From Litorimonas sp964610115 (GTDB lineage Bacteria; Pseudomonadota; Alphaproteobacteria; Caulobacterales; Maricaulaceae), in assembly GCA_964610115.1 (NCBI GenBank), contig CAZSUW010000045.1:1-20563 (forward strand): DNA of 20,563 bases, given 5' to 3'. Shown in pieces: positions 7,774 to 16,561 of the stretch. Every line of letters starts with the position of its first letter. Position 1 is the first letter of the stretch. Under the pieces are notes generated by a model. It saw only the letters and a list, made by a program, of their open reading frames with translations. It had not been told where the DNA came from and did not search any database. The position numbers and the translations under genes were made by a program.

Positions 7774-9180
7774 ATGCGCATCCTTCATGTGGCCTCGGAA
7801 ATGTATCCGCTCATCAAGACGGGCGGGCTGGCCGATGTGGTCGGCGCTTTGCCACGGGCGCTTGCCAAAGGCCATAAGGCGGACAGCACGGTTTTTCTGC
7901 CGGGCTACCCTACGGTGCTGCAGCGGTTGAAAAATAAACGCAAGATGGCGGACGTCACAACGTTAGGCGGTGAGGCGGCGACGCTTCTTTCAGGCAAGAC
8001 GGACACTGGCGTCGCCGTGATTGCCATGGACGCGCCTGACCTATTTGGCTTTGATGGCGACCCTTACGCGCAGCCCGGCAATGGCCCGCGCTTTGCGGCC
8101 TTTTCCCGGCTCGCAGCCGATGTGGCGCAAGGGATTGGTCGCCGCAAAGCCTATGATGTGGTCCATGCCCATGATTGGCAGGCGGGCCTGACGGCGGCGT
8201 TCCTGAAAGCGGATGAGGCCAATATCCGCACTGTGTTGACGATCCATAATCTGGCGTTCCAAGGCGTGTTCCCGCGCGCTGTGTTTGACGCAACCGGCCT
8301 GCCGCGCACCTTGTGGGACAATGTCGAATATTGGGAGCAGCTCTCGACCCTGAAAGCCGGGATCGTCTATTCGGATCACGTCACCACCGTCTCGCCCACC
8401 TATGCGCTGGAAATCCAGACGGACGAAATCGGCATGGGCTTTGGCGGCTTGTTGCGCGCGCAGTCTGACAAACTCCACGGCGTAATCAATGGAATCGACC
8501 CGGATGTGTGGAACCCAGCCACGGACCCCGCTATTGGGGCGAATTTTTCAGCCAAAGACCTGTCTGGCAAAGCCGCTTGTAAGCGCGCCCTGCAAGATCA
8601 TTTCGGCTTGGCCCCTGATGCCAAGGGCCCGCTCTTTTGTGTCATCTCTCGTCTGACCGAACAAAAGGGCCTCGATCTCGTGCCGGCCCTGCTCGACGGG
8701 ATTGTCGCGCGCGGGGGCCAGTTCGTGCTCCTCGGCTCGGGCGACGCGGCAATAGAACAGGCTTTTATACAGGCCCGCGAACGCCACCCCACCCAAGTCG
8801 GCGTCACGATTGGCTATGACGAACCGCTGGCTCACCAGATCCAGGCGGGTGCAGACGTGATCCTGATCCCGTCGCGGTTTGAACCTTGCGGCCTGACGCA
8901 GCTTTGCGCCATGGCCTACGGCACGGTCCCAATTGTGTCCCGCACGGGCGGCCTGATGGATACGGTCATTGGCGCCACCCCTGCGGCGCAACAGGCGGGC
9001 GTGGCGACGGGTATCAGCTTCGCACCCGTCTCCGCGCATATGCTCTGGAGTGCGATCGATCAGACTTTCGCGCTTTATGCGGACCCCGCCGCTTGGGCGC
9101 AGATCAGGATCAATGCCATGGCGCAAGATTTTGGCTGGTCCGGTCCGGCGCGGGATTACGCCGCTCTGTATACTGGCTAG
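7774..9180 (+). CDS. glgA: Glycogen synthase GlgA (ADP-glucose-dependent, GT5)
   Basis: GlgA transfers glucose from ADP-glucose to the growing alpha-1,4 chain. The protein has 468 residues, close to the usual 475-480. The N-terminal ADP-glucose-binding signature KTGGLADVVGALP is at residues 15-27, HDWQAG is in the first Rossmann domain, and the C-terminal catalytic stretch RFEPCGLTQL starts near residue 369, followed by SRTGGL. The ATG at 7774 gives the normal N-terminus, though the Shine-Dalgarno is weak. The gene lies 29 bases after glgC, and the fused glgX-malQ gene begins four bases after its stop, so the genes are almost certainly co-transcribed. Confidence 0.95.
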   Translation: MRILHVASEMYPLIKTGGLADVVGALPRALAKGHKADSTVFLPGYPTVLQRLKNKRKMADVTTLGGEAATLLSGKTDTGVAVIAMDAPDLFGFDGDPYAQPGNGPRFAAFSRLAADVAQGIGRRKAYDVVHAHDWQAGLTAAFLKADEANIRTVLTIHNLAFQGVFPRAVFDATGLPRTLWDNVEYWEQLSTLKAGIVYSDHVTTVSPTYALEIQTDEIGMGFGGLLRAQSDKLHGVINGIDPDVWNPATDPAIGANFSAKDLSGKAACKRALQDHFGLAPDAKGPLFCVISRLTEQKGLDLVPALLDGIVARGGQFVLLGSGDAAIEQAFIQARERHPTQVGVTIGYDEPLAHQIQAGADVILIPSRFEPCGLTQLCAMAYGTVPIVSRTGGLMDTVIGATPAAQQAGVATGISFAPVSAHMLWSAIDQTFALYADPAAWAQIRINAMAQDFGWSGPARDYAALYTG

Positions 9181-9184
9181 GCCT

Positions 9185-12100
9185 ATGCTCGGCGCCAATC
9201 CCCATGCAAACGGCACGCGCTTTTCCCTTTGGAGCCATCACGCGGCGGCCGTGACCCTTTGCTTGTTTCAGGGCGATGAAGAGAGGCGCGTCAGTCTCTC
9301 CCGCGACGGTGATGTCTGGTCGGTCGATGTGCCGGGCGTAGGCGCGGGACAGCTCTATGGCTACCGCGTGGACGGGCCGTGGGATCCGGAGAAGGGTCAC
9401 CGGTTTAATGCCAATAAGCTGCTGATCGACCCTTATGCTAAAGCCCTGTCGGGGGAGATCACGGAACATCCAGCAATCTATGGCCATAAAGGCGACGATG
9501 ANNNNNNNNNNNNNNNNNNNNNNNNNNNNNNNNNNNNNNNNNNNNNNNNNNNNNNNNNNNNNNNNNNNNNNNNNNNNNNNNNNNNNNNNNNNNNNNNNNN
9601 NCTCCAAACGTTCTTTTCCGAACCGCGCCTGACGCAGATGGGGCTGTCCAATTATTGGGGTTATAACCCTATCAATTACTTCGTGCCCCACACGCCTTAT
9701 CTCGGGCCGAAAGGTGCGGACGGTCTGCGCCAAGCTGTGCGCGCGCTGCACGATGCCGGGATCGAAGTCATTCTCGACGTGGTTTACAACCACACGGCGG
9801 AAAGCTGGCACCTCGGCCCGACATTATCCTTTAAAGGCATCGACAACGCCTCTTTTTATGCGCTGCAGGATGATCGCCGCTTTTACGTCAATCATACCGG
9901 CACGGGCAATATGCTCGATATGCGCTGCAGGGCCGTGCGCGACCTGACGCTGTCCAGCCTGCGCTATTGGGTCGAATATTTCGGCGTTGACGGCTTTCGC
10001 TTTGATTTGGCGCCGACATTGGGGCGCATGGGTGACGGGTTTGACCCAAACGCACCCCTGTTAGCCGCGATCAAGGCTGACCCGGTGCTGTCGCAACGCA
10101 AGCTGATCGCCGAACCGTGGGATATTGGTCCCGACGGCTATCAGCTCGGAAATTTCCCTGATCCTTGGGCGGAATGGAATGATGAATATCGCGATGCGGC
10201 GCGGTCCTTCTGGCGCAAAGACGCTCACGCTCACCGCGCTCTTGCGGGAAAACTCTTGGGTAGTGCCGAACGCTTTGACGGCCGCCCCGCCTGGAGTTCC
10301 GTCAATTTCCTCGCCGCCCATGACGGCTTCACCTTGCATGATACGGTCAGTTTCAACGACAAACACAATCTGGCGAATGGGGAGAAGAACCGGGACGGTC
10401 ACGGCCACAACCTGTCTGATAATTTCGGCGTCGAGGGCTCTGAGCCCACGTTAGACGCCCCGCGCCGTGCGCGTAAAATCGCTATGCTGGCGACGCTGCT
10501 CTTTAGTCACGGCACGCCCATGCTGCTGGCGGGCGATGAGTTCGGGCAGAGCCAAGGCGGCAATAACAATGCCTATTGCCAAGACAATGAAACGACGTGG
10601 CTGGATTGGGGCGCAGCCGATCCGGCGTTGCAACAGGCCACCCGCGATTTGATTGCCTTGCGAAAGCGCTACCCGCATTTTCGGCAAGGCGCACATCTAC
10701 ACGGGGAAGCCCTGCCCGATCGTCTATTGCGCAATGCGGTCTGGATCACGCCAGAGGGTCGCGAAATGACGGACGCGGATTGGCATAATCCCGACATGTC
10801 TTGTTTCGGACTGGCGCTGACCTTGCCGGATCAGCCCCAGCTCGCCCTCTTTTTTAATCGGGGTGAGGCGGTGACAGTTCGGCTTTCGGGGGCGTGGACA
10901 GCTGTGTTGGGTGATCGCCACCTTGAAACGGATAGCGTTGCGCTGTTCGAAGCCCCTTCGGATCATCTGCCCCCATGGGAAGACAGCACGGCGTTCGCCC
11001 ATGCGGAGGCGCTCGGCCTGCATCGGGACTATTACACATTGTCCGGTGACCGTGTGCCGATGGGCCAAGCCACACGAAGGGCGCTTCTCAACGCCTTTGA
11101 TCGGGATCTGACACATCCGCCAGAGCCGTCATTTACGACGCGCGAACCGGGCGATGACGTTTTTGGCATTAAAGCATTCAAAGAGATGGAAGGCAGTGAT
11201 AAGGGCCGCGCTTGGGGCGTGACGGTTCCGCTTTACGGCCTGCGCTCGGATCGAAATTGGGGTGTTGGCGACTTTGAAGATTTGGCGCGGCTTGCTGAAA
11301 ACCTCGCCCCGCTTGGGGTCGATTTCATCGGCCTTAATCCCGTTCACGCGCTCTATCCCAGCGCGCCGCAATTGTTCGCGCCTTATTCCGTCAGTTCGCG
11401 CGAATGGCTGAACGTTATGCATGTCGCGCCGGATAAAATCCCCGAATGGGCGGGCGAGGCCCCGGAAATCCCGCAAGGCGATACGGTGGATTATGCCGCT
11501 GTCTATGCCGCCAAGCAGGCCGCGTTTGAGACCGCCTTCACCGCCTTTGAACGCTTGCCCAAAACCCGAAAGCGCCGGAAAGATTTCGCCGCCTTTATCA
11601 AAGCGGGCGGGGAGAGCCTGCGCCTACACGCTTTGTTCGACACGCTGTTCGAGCAGCTACCGCCGGATCAACAAAGCTATGCGGGGTGGCAGAATTTTGC
11701 GCCTGACTTTCACGATCCACGCAGTGCCGCCTCGCAGGCTTTTGCTGAAAAACATGCGAGCCGCCTGCGCTATTATGTGTGGCTGCAATGGGTAGCGCGA
11801 GACCAGCTACGGGACGCGCAAGCCCGCGCGAAAGCCGCAGGCATGCGCATCGGGCTCTATCTCGATTTCGCCGTCGGGGTTTCTGCGGGCAGTTCAGATG
11901 TCTGGCGCAACCGCGACGCCTTTGCAAAGGGCGTCAGCCTCGGCGCGCCGGGTGATGCGGCTAATCCCGATGGTCAGGCTTGGTCACTGGCCCCGCTACG
12001 CCCGAACCAATTCGAGGACGGCGGAGCGGCGGAAAAGGCTTTGCGCGCGGCCCTTCGCGCCAGCCTTACCGATGCGGGCGCTGTAAGAATTGATCATGTG

Positions 12101-12781
12101 TTGGGCTTGCTCCGGGCCTTTTGGATTCCTGATGATGAAGGCGTGGCGGGGGGCTATGTCTCCTATCCGTTCGAACGGTTGCTCGACATCTTGGCGGAAG
12201 AAAGCCGAGTTAGCGAGACAATCCTCTTTGGCGAAGACCTCGGCACGGTCCCGCCGGGTTTTCGTGACCGTATGGCGGCGCGCGGTCTAATGGGCTGTGC
12301 CGTGCAGCTGATTGAGCGGGATCATGCGGGGGCTTTATTACCGCCGGACCGGGCGCGACGCCTGTCCCTGTCAGCGTGGACGAACCATGACTTCCCAACC
12401 GTGCAGGGATTTTGGGTGGACGATGACCTCGATTGGCGCGCGCGCCTTGGCATTGGTGCGGACAGCTTGGAGGCGGACCGCGCCCAACGTGCCCGAGACC
12501 GAATGCGACTGGCCGAAATTGCGGGTCTGGACAGCGTGCCGGATACTCTAAATGCAGAGGCTATGGCCGCGCTGCAAGGCGTGTTGGCGGCGGGTCCGTC
12601 CTTGGCCTTTGCGGTCCCGATAGAAGACCTGCTTTTATCCAAGGAACAGCCTAACATACCCGGAACGGTGGATGAGGCCCCGAATTGGCGGCGGCGTTTA
12701 ACCGTGTCGATTGAAGACTTGGCAAGTCACACGTCTCTTGTCACTATTGCGAAGGCGATAGCGAGGGGGCGTCGGCAATGA
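9185..12781 (+). CDS. GlgX-MalQ fusion: glycogen debranching enzyme (GH13) joined to 4-alpha-glucanotransferase (GH77)
   Basis: One reading frame encodes two complete enzyme types. The first ~640 residues are GlgX: CBM48-like start, GH13 barrel with FSEPRL and SNYWGYNP, nucleophile in GFRFDLAP (Asp274 in window numbering), acid/base in AEPWD (Glu310) and HDGFTL (Asp380). From about residue 675 the protein is MalQ: VPLYGLRSDRNWGVGDF, RIDHVLG (Asp970), GEDLGTVP (Glu1017), TNHDFPT (Asp1069) and the NIPGT...NWRRR ending. GlgX hydrolyses alpha-1,6 branches and MalQ transfers alpha-1,4 oligosaccharides. An N run (9502-9601) removes part of the GlgX domain; the frame on both sides agrees only by chance of the placeholder length. 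The ATG at 9185 is chosen because upstream sequence is glgA in another frame. The TGA overlaps the pgm ATG (ATGA). Confidence 0.9.
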   Translation: MLGANPHANGTRFSLWSHHAAAVTLCLFQGDEERRVSLSRDGDVWSVDVPGVGAGQLYGYRVDGPWDPEKGHRFNANKLLIDPYAKALSGEITEHPAIYGHKGDDXXXXXXXXXXXXXXXXXXXXXXXXXXXXXXXXXXLQTFFSEPRLTQMGLSNYWGYNPINYFVPHTPYLGPKGADGLRQAVRALHDAGIEVILDVVYNHTAESWHLGPTLSFKGIDNASFYALQDDRRFYVNHTGTGNMLDMRCRAVRDLTLSSLRYWVEYFGVDGFRFDLAPTLGRMGDGFDPNAPLLAAIKADPVLSQRKLIAEPWDIGPDGYQLGNFPDPWAEWNDEYRDAARSFWRKDAHAHRALAGKLLGSAERFDGRPAWSSVNFLAAHDGFTLHDTVSFNDKHNLANGEKNRDGHGHNLSDNFGVEGSEPTLDAPRRARKIAMLATLLFSHGTPMLLAGDEFGQSQGGNNNAYCQDNETTWLDWGAADPALQQATRDLIALRKRYPHFRQGAHLHGEALPDRLLRNAVWITPEGREMTDADWHNPDMSCFGLALTLPDQPQLALFFNRGEAVTVRLSGAWTAVLGDRHLETDSVALFEAPSDHLPPWEDSTAFAHAEALGLHRDYYTLSGDRVPMGQATRRALLNAFDRDLTHPPEPSFTTREPGDDVFGIKAFKEMEGSDKGRAWGVTVPLYGLRSDRNWGVGDFEDLARLAENLAPLGVDFIGLNPVHALYPSAPQLFAPYSVSSREWLNVMHVAPDKIPEWAGEAPEIPQGDTVDYAAVYAAKQAAFETAFTAFERLPKTRKRRKDFAAFIKAGGESLRLHALFDTLFEQLPPDQQSYAGWQNFAPDFHDPRSAASQAFAEKHASRLRYYVWLQWVARDQLRDAQARAKAAGMRIGLYLDFAVGVSAGSSDVWRNRDAFAKGVSLGAPGDAANPDGQAWSLAPLRPNQFEDGGAAEKALRAALRASLTDAGAVRIDHVLGLLRAFWIPDDEGVAGGYVSYPFERLLDILAEESRVSETILFGEDLGTVPPGFRDRMAARGLMGCAVQLIERDHAGALLPPDRARRLSLSAWTNHDFPTVQGFWVDDDLDWRARLGIGADSLEADRAQRARDRMRLAEIAGLDSVPDTLNAEAMAALQGVLAAGPSLAFAVPIEDLLLSKEQPNIPGTVDEAPNWRRRLTVSIEDLASHTSLVTIAKAIARGRRQ
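9502..9601. other. Assembly gap (100 N) inside the GlgX domain
   Basis: Exactly 100 unknown bases, the conventional placeholder for a gap of unknown size. Flanking protein ends with GHKGDD and resumes at LQTFFSEPRL. In E. coli GlgX (from memory) about 80 residues separate the corresponding positions, against 33-34 codons here. The true missing length is therefore probably near 240 bases. Confidence 0.95.
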
Positions 12782-14285
12782 ACAGAGTTAGCACTTCACC
12801 ATTTTCGGACCAAAAGCCCGGCACGTCGGGCTTGCGCAAGCAGGTCCGTGTCTTTCAGGAAGCCCATTATCTAGAAAACTTCGTCCAAAGCCTTTTCGAT
12901 ACGGTGGACGGTCTGAAGGGCGGCACGCTAATTGTGGGCGGCGATGGGCGCTATCATAATGACGTGGCCGTGCAGACTATTCTGCGCATGGCGGCGGCCA
13001 ATGGGGTGGCCAAAGCAATCGTCGGTCAAGGCGGCTTACTGTCGACGCCGGCGGTGTCGCATCTTATCCGGCATAAGGGGGCGCAGGGCGGCTTTGTGCT
13101 ATCGGCCAGTCATAATCCGGGCGGGCCTGACGGCGACTTCGGGATTAAATATAATGTCGCCAATGGCGGTCCGGCGCCAACGTCGATCACGGACGCGGTG
13201 TTTGAACGCAGCAAGCAGATTGCTGAATATGTGACGCTTGATGGTATCGTTGATCTGACAACCCTGGGTCCGCAACTCCTCGGTCCTATGCATGTGGAGA
13301 TCATTGACCCGGTCGCGGACTATGCGGATTTGATGGGAACGCTGTTTGATTTCGGCGCTATTCGCGATTGGCTAAAAACCCATACCATGGTTTTCGACGG
13401 GCTGCATGCGGTGACAGGACCCTATGCGCGGGAGATTTTTGTGGGCCGCCTCGGCGCGCCGGAGTCTGTGCTACAAAACTGCACGCCACTGCCGGATTTC
13501 GGGGGCGGGCATCCTGATCCTAATCCTGTCTATGCCAAAGATTTATTCGATAAAATGTATGGCTCTGATGCGCCAGATTTTGGCGCGGCCAGTGACGGCG
13601 ATGGGGACCGCAATATCGTGCTGGGCGCGGGCCAATATATCAGCCCCTCTGATAGCCTCGCCGTGATTGCCGCCAATGCGCATGTCGCGCCGGGCTATCC
13701 AGACGGGATTGCAGGCGTGGCGCGGTCCATGCCGACCAGTCGCGCCGCCGATGTTGTGGCCAAAGCGCTGGGCAAGCCTGCCTTTGAAACGCCCACGGGC
13801 TGGAAATATTTCGGCAATCTGCTGGATGCTGGCCAGATCACGATCTGCGGCGAAGAAAGCGCGGGCACGAGCTCCGATCATGTGCGTGAAAAAGACGGCC
13901 TCTGGGCCGTGCTGATGTGGCTGAATATTCTGACCGCGTCCGGCAAAAGCGTGGCGGAGATTATGGGCGCGCATTGGGCGACCTATGGCCGGCATTATTA
14001 TGCGCGCCATGACTATGAAGCCGTCGACAAAACCCGCGCGGAAACCGTGATGGCGGGTCTACGTGCGCAGCTAAGCGAGCTTGAGGGCGTCACCCATAAT
14101 GGCGAGACAATAAGTGCGGCTGATAGCTTCACCTATGAAGACCCGGTCGATGGTAGCGTGGCTGAAAACCAAGGTCTGCGCGTTATGTTCGAAAGCGGTG
14201 CGCGCTTTGTCATGCGCTTGTCCGGCACAGGAACACAAGGCGCGACACTGCGCCTTTATCTGGAAGCTTACGCAGGCCCGGACGG
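12778..14285 (+). CDS. pgm: Alpha-D-glucose phosphate-specific phosphoglucomutase, C-terminus lost in gap
   Basis: Pgm interconverts glucose-1-phosphate and glucose-6-phosphate, linking GlgP/GlgC to glycolysis. The visible 502 residues include TSGLRK at 16-21, the phosphoserine loop SASHNPGG (Ser111), the magnesium loop DGDGD at 273-277, the sugar-binding GEES at 358-361, and the phosphate-binding RLSGTGT near the end. The family is about 545 residues, so roughly 40 residues and the stop lie in the N run. Sequence after the gap in this frame is not Pgm. The start overlaps the preceding stop as ATGA, with AGGGGG upstream, so it is translationally coupled. The loop usually written GEESFG reads GEESAG here, a small departure from the common form. 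Confidence 0.93.
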
Positions 14286-14385
14286 NNNNNNNNNNNNNNN
14301 NNNNNNNNNNNNNNNNNNNNNNNNNNNNNNNNNNNNNNNNNNNNNNNNNNNNNNNNNNNNNNNNNNNNNNNNNNNNNNNNNNNNN
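14286..14385. other. Assembly gap (100 N) between pgm and the FG-GAP gene
   Basis: A second run of exactly 100 N. It must hold the last ~40 codons of pgm, its stop, any intergenic sequence, and probably the start and signal peptide of the FG-GAP protein. That is more than 100 bases, so this too is likely a placeholder of unknown true length. Confidence 0.95.
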
Positions 14386-14393
14386 CCGCGCCA

Positions 14394-15899
14394 ATGCCGG
14401 CCACGGAGACGATCACGATACCGCAATTTTCCGATGCAACAGCGGCGATGGGATTGGTCTTCAGCCACGGCTATCCGGACAATTATGACGCTATGCCATC
14501 TCTCTTTGGCGGTGGTGCAGCCCTTGGCGATGTGGATAGTGACGGGGATGATGATCTGATCATTATTCGCGGCGAGGCCATGCCCGTGCTGTTTCGCAAA
14601 ACCGGGGGCACGTTCACAGCAGAACCTCTAAGCCTGTCGGGTTCGCCACTCTTATCCGGGCCTATGCTCGCGGATATGGACAGGGACGGTGATCTTGACC
14701 TCTTTATGGGCGGTCTGGAGGATGACGGGGCGCGTGTGCTGTTGAATGACGGTATGGGCGCGTTCACCGACGTCACTTCGGGCAGCGGCTTGGATGCCAT
14801 GGGGGCAACCAATACGATTAGCGCGGCCTTTGGCGATTATGATGCGGACGGCGATCTGGATCTGGCGCTCGCCCATTGGGGCACAGCGCGTGATAGCCTT
14901 GAGCCGGGCGATACAGAAACGCTCTGGCGCAATGACAGTGCGGGTGGGGTGATCCGCTTTACCTCTGTCTCGGTGGAAAGCGGAGCCAATGCGGCTGTGA
15001 ATGCTAATCTGGAAGGCAAGCTGGGGCGCGGGTTTGATTATACCTTTGCGCCGAATTTCATCGACTATGATGGGGACGGTCATCTGGACGTGCTGATGGT
15101 TGCGGATTTTCGCGGTACCAAAGTCCTGCGCAATCAAGGCGACGGCACGTTTGAAGACGCCACAGACACAACACAGATCACCGACACAAACGGCATGGGC
15201 ACAGATCTGGCCGACCTTGACAAAGACGGGCGGCCGGATTGGTTTGTCACGTCGATCAATTCCAATCGCCTTTACGCCAATATGGACGGCAGCTTCGTCG
15301 ATCGTGGGACGGAAAGCGGCCTCGCCAATGGTGGCTGGGGGTGGGGGACCTGCTTTGCAGACCTGAACGCGGACGGGGAGTATGACGCCGTGCAGACGAA
15401 TGGTTGGGTCAATGATACGGGCTCGCCAGAGACGGAGCCCTATACCGAAGACCGCACGCGGCTTTGGTTGGGCCAAGGTGCAGCCCAGTTTGAAAACGAA
15501 GCCGATGCAGCCGGCCTAGACGATAGCGAACAGACACGCGCCGTGATCTGTCATGATTTTGACGACGATACGGATTTGGATGTGCTGCTGCTGATCAACG
15601 GGTCCGATCAGGGGGCGATCTATCTAGAAAACCGGACGCCCGGACTAAACGCCATAACCGTGCGCCTTGACGGGCCGCTCGCCGGGGTTGGCGCAAAGGT
15701 TGAAGTTACGGCAGGCGGGCAGACGCAGCATCGCTGGGTCCGCGCGGGTTCAACATTCACGGCGCAAGCCCCGCTGGTGCAACATGTCGGGCTTGGGGAT
15801 TCCACCTCCGCCGACGTGCGGGTGATCTGGCCGGACGGGGTCGAGCAGACAGTCGCGGATGTCACTGCCGGAACGGCTCTCCTTGTTGAAAAACCTTAA
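14394..15899 (+). CDS. CRTAC1-type FG-GAP/VCBS repeat protein with ASPIC/UnbV domain, probable exported protein, N-terminus uncertain
   Basis: The 501 visible residues carry seven calcium-binding loops of the DxDxDGxxD type at about 46, 94, 148, 224, 274, 323 and 388, for example DVDSDGDDD, DMDRDGDLD and DYDADGDLD. They are spaced as blades of an integrin-like beta-propeller. The C-terminal ~75 residues (GVGAKVEVTAGG ... VRVIWPDG) match the ASPIC/UnbV domain. Such proteins are extracellular or periplasmic, yet no signal peptide follows the first ATG (14394). The frame is open into the N run, so the real start is probably in the gap. Function is not established for most members; binding of carbohydrate or surface partners is plausible only. 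It lies downstream of pgm and ends tail-to-tail with the DUF6445-like gene, sharing TTAA for both stops. Confidence 0.85.
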   Translation: MPATETITIPQFSDATAAMGLVFSHGYPDNYDAMPSLFGGGAALGDVDSDGDDDLIIIRGEAMPVLFRKTGGTFTAEPLSLSGSPLLSGPMLADMDRDGDLDLFMGGLEDDGARVLLNDGMGAFTDVTSGSGLDAMGATNTISAAFGDYDADGDLDLALAHWGTARDSLEPGDTETLWRNDSAGGVIRFTSVSVESGANAAVNANLEGKLGRGFDYTFAPNFIDYDGDGHLDVLMVADFRGTKVLRNQGDGTFEDATDTTQITDTNGMGTDLADLDKDGRPDWFVTSINSNRLYANMDGSFVDRGTESGLANGGWGWGTCFADLNADGEYDAVQTNGWVNDTGSPETEPYTEDRTRLWLGQGAAQFENEADAAGLDDSEQTRAVICHDFDDDTDLDVLLLINGSDQGAIYLENRTPGLNAITVRLDGPLAGVGAKVEVTAGGQTQHRWVRAGSTFTAQAPLVQHVGLGDSTSADVRVIWPDGVEQTVADVTAGTALLVEKP

Positions 15900-16561
15900 G
15901 CGGGCTTGGCCTGAAAGAAGCTATTGAGCGTCAGGCGGCCTTTGGCGGGATCCGCGCTAAACGTGGCGTCCTCTAGGATCATGCCGGAATGCAATAGGCG
16001 GGACCGGTAAAGCACGGCGCGGTTGGGTTTGGCGGCGACGTGGTGGATCATTTCAAACCGCTCATCCGACCCGCGCATATAGCCGGGCTTGGGCAGGCCT
16101 TCGGACTCTAACGCAGCTTTATAAGTCTCAAACCGTTCGGGTGTCAGCGTGTCGAGGCCGGTGGCGCGATGCCGGTAAAAGGCGGTCCCGCCTGTCTCGC
16201 TGCCCGATAAATAATGCAGCAGCGCAATCCGCCCCGCATCGGTCGTATCGACATGCGGTAAGCGCTGGATCGGGGCGAGGTCGGCATCCGGTGTGGTGAC
16301 GAGAGAGGCCGTACATTGCACGACGGATGCGCCAGCCGTGAGGCCGAACACATCGCGAAAAACCGCAGAGATCGTTGCATCCACCGGGATCAAGTGACGC
16401 GCATCAAAGGGCGCCTGCACGCCCGGATAATAGGGCGATAAGGTGCGGTACTGCGCCTGCTGAGCCAAAGCGCGCAGGCGTGCGGGCTCTGGATGGAAAT
16501 TGTCTATGACGACGATAGGTTCGTCGTCAGAGCCGACATACTCAACCGCGGGTGAAGACAC
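15896..16561 (-). CDS. DUF6445-like protein, possible 2-oxoglutarate/Fe(II) oxygenase fold
   Basis: A 221-residue cytoplasmic-looking protein with no signal peptide. The start is taken as GTG at 16561, which overlaps the amylase stop by 20 bases and has GGGA five bases upstream; the longer open frame runs through amylase codons and is not protein-like. VVIDNFHPEP near the N-terminus, PHVDTTDAGRIALLHYLSG (His103, Asp105), a GGTAFYRH segment, and a distal RSRLLHSG (His191) followed by KGRLTLNSFF (Arg209) give the HxD...H...R layout of 2OG/Fe(II) oxygenases. It resembles the DUF6445 family, which I recall near TonB-dependent receptors and polysaccharide-degradation genes in alphaproteobacteria. 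It is the last gene of the lipoprotein operon. Family moderately sure, activity unknown. Confidence 0.6.
   Translation of the reverse strand: MSSPAVEYVGSDDEPIVVIDNFHPEPARLRALAQQAQYRTLSPYYPGVQAPFDARHLIPVDATISAVFRDVFGLTAGASVVQCTASLVTTPDADLAPIQRLPHVDTTDAGRIALLHYLSGSETGGTAFYRHRATGLDTLTPERFETYKAALESEGLPKPGYMRGSDERFEMIHHVAAKPNRAVLYRSRLLHSGMILEDATFSADPAKGRLTLNSFFQAKPA

Noticed and set aside
8969..9184. N-terminal extension of GlgX-MalQ into glgA
   Set aside because: The region codes for conserved GlgA sequence in a different frame; GlgX similarity begins after the ATG at 9185.
14652..15476. Minus-strand open frame of 274 codons opposite the FG-GAP gene
   Set aside because: It mirrors the repetitive Asp/Gly codons of the calcium loops; no independent support.
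14520..15600. Repeated Asp-rich blocks as a possible DNA tandem repeat array
   Set aside because: The repetition is at protein level (FG-GAP calcium loops) with irregular spacing; the DNA is not a tandem repeat.
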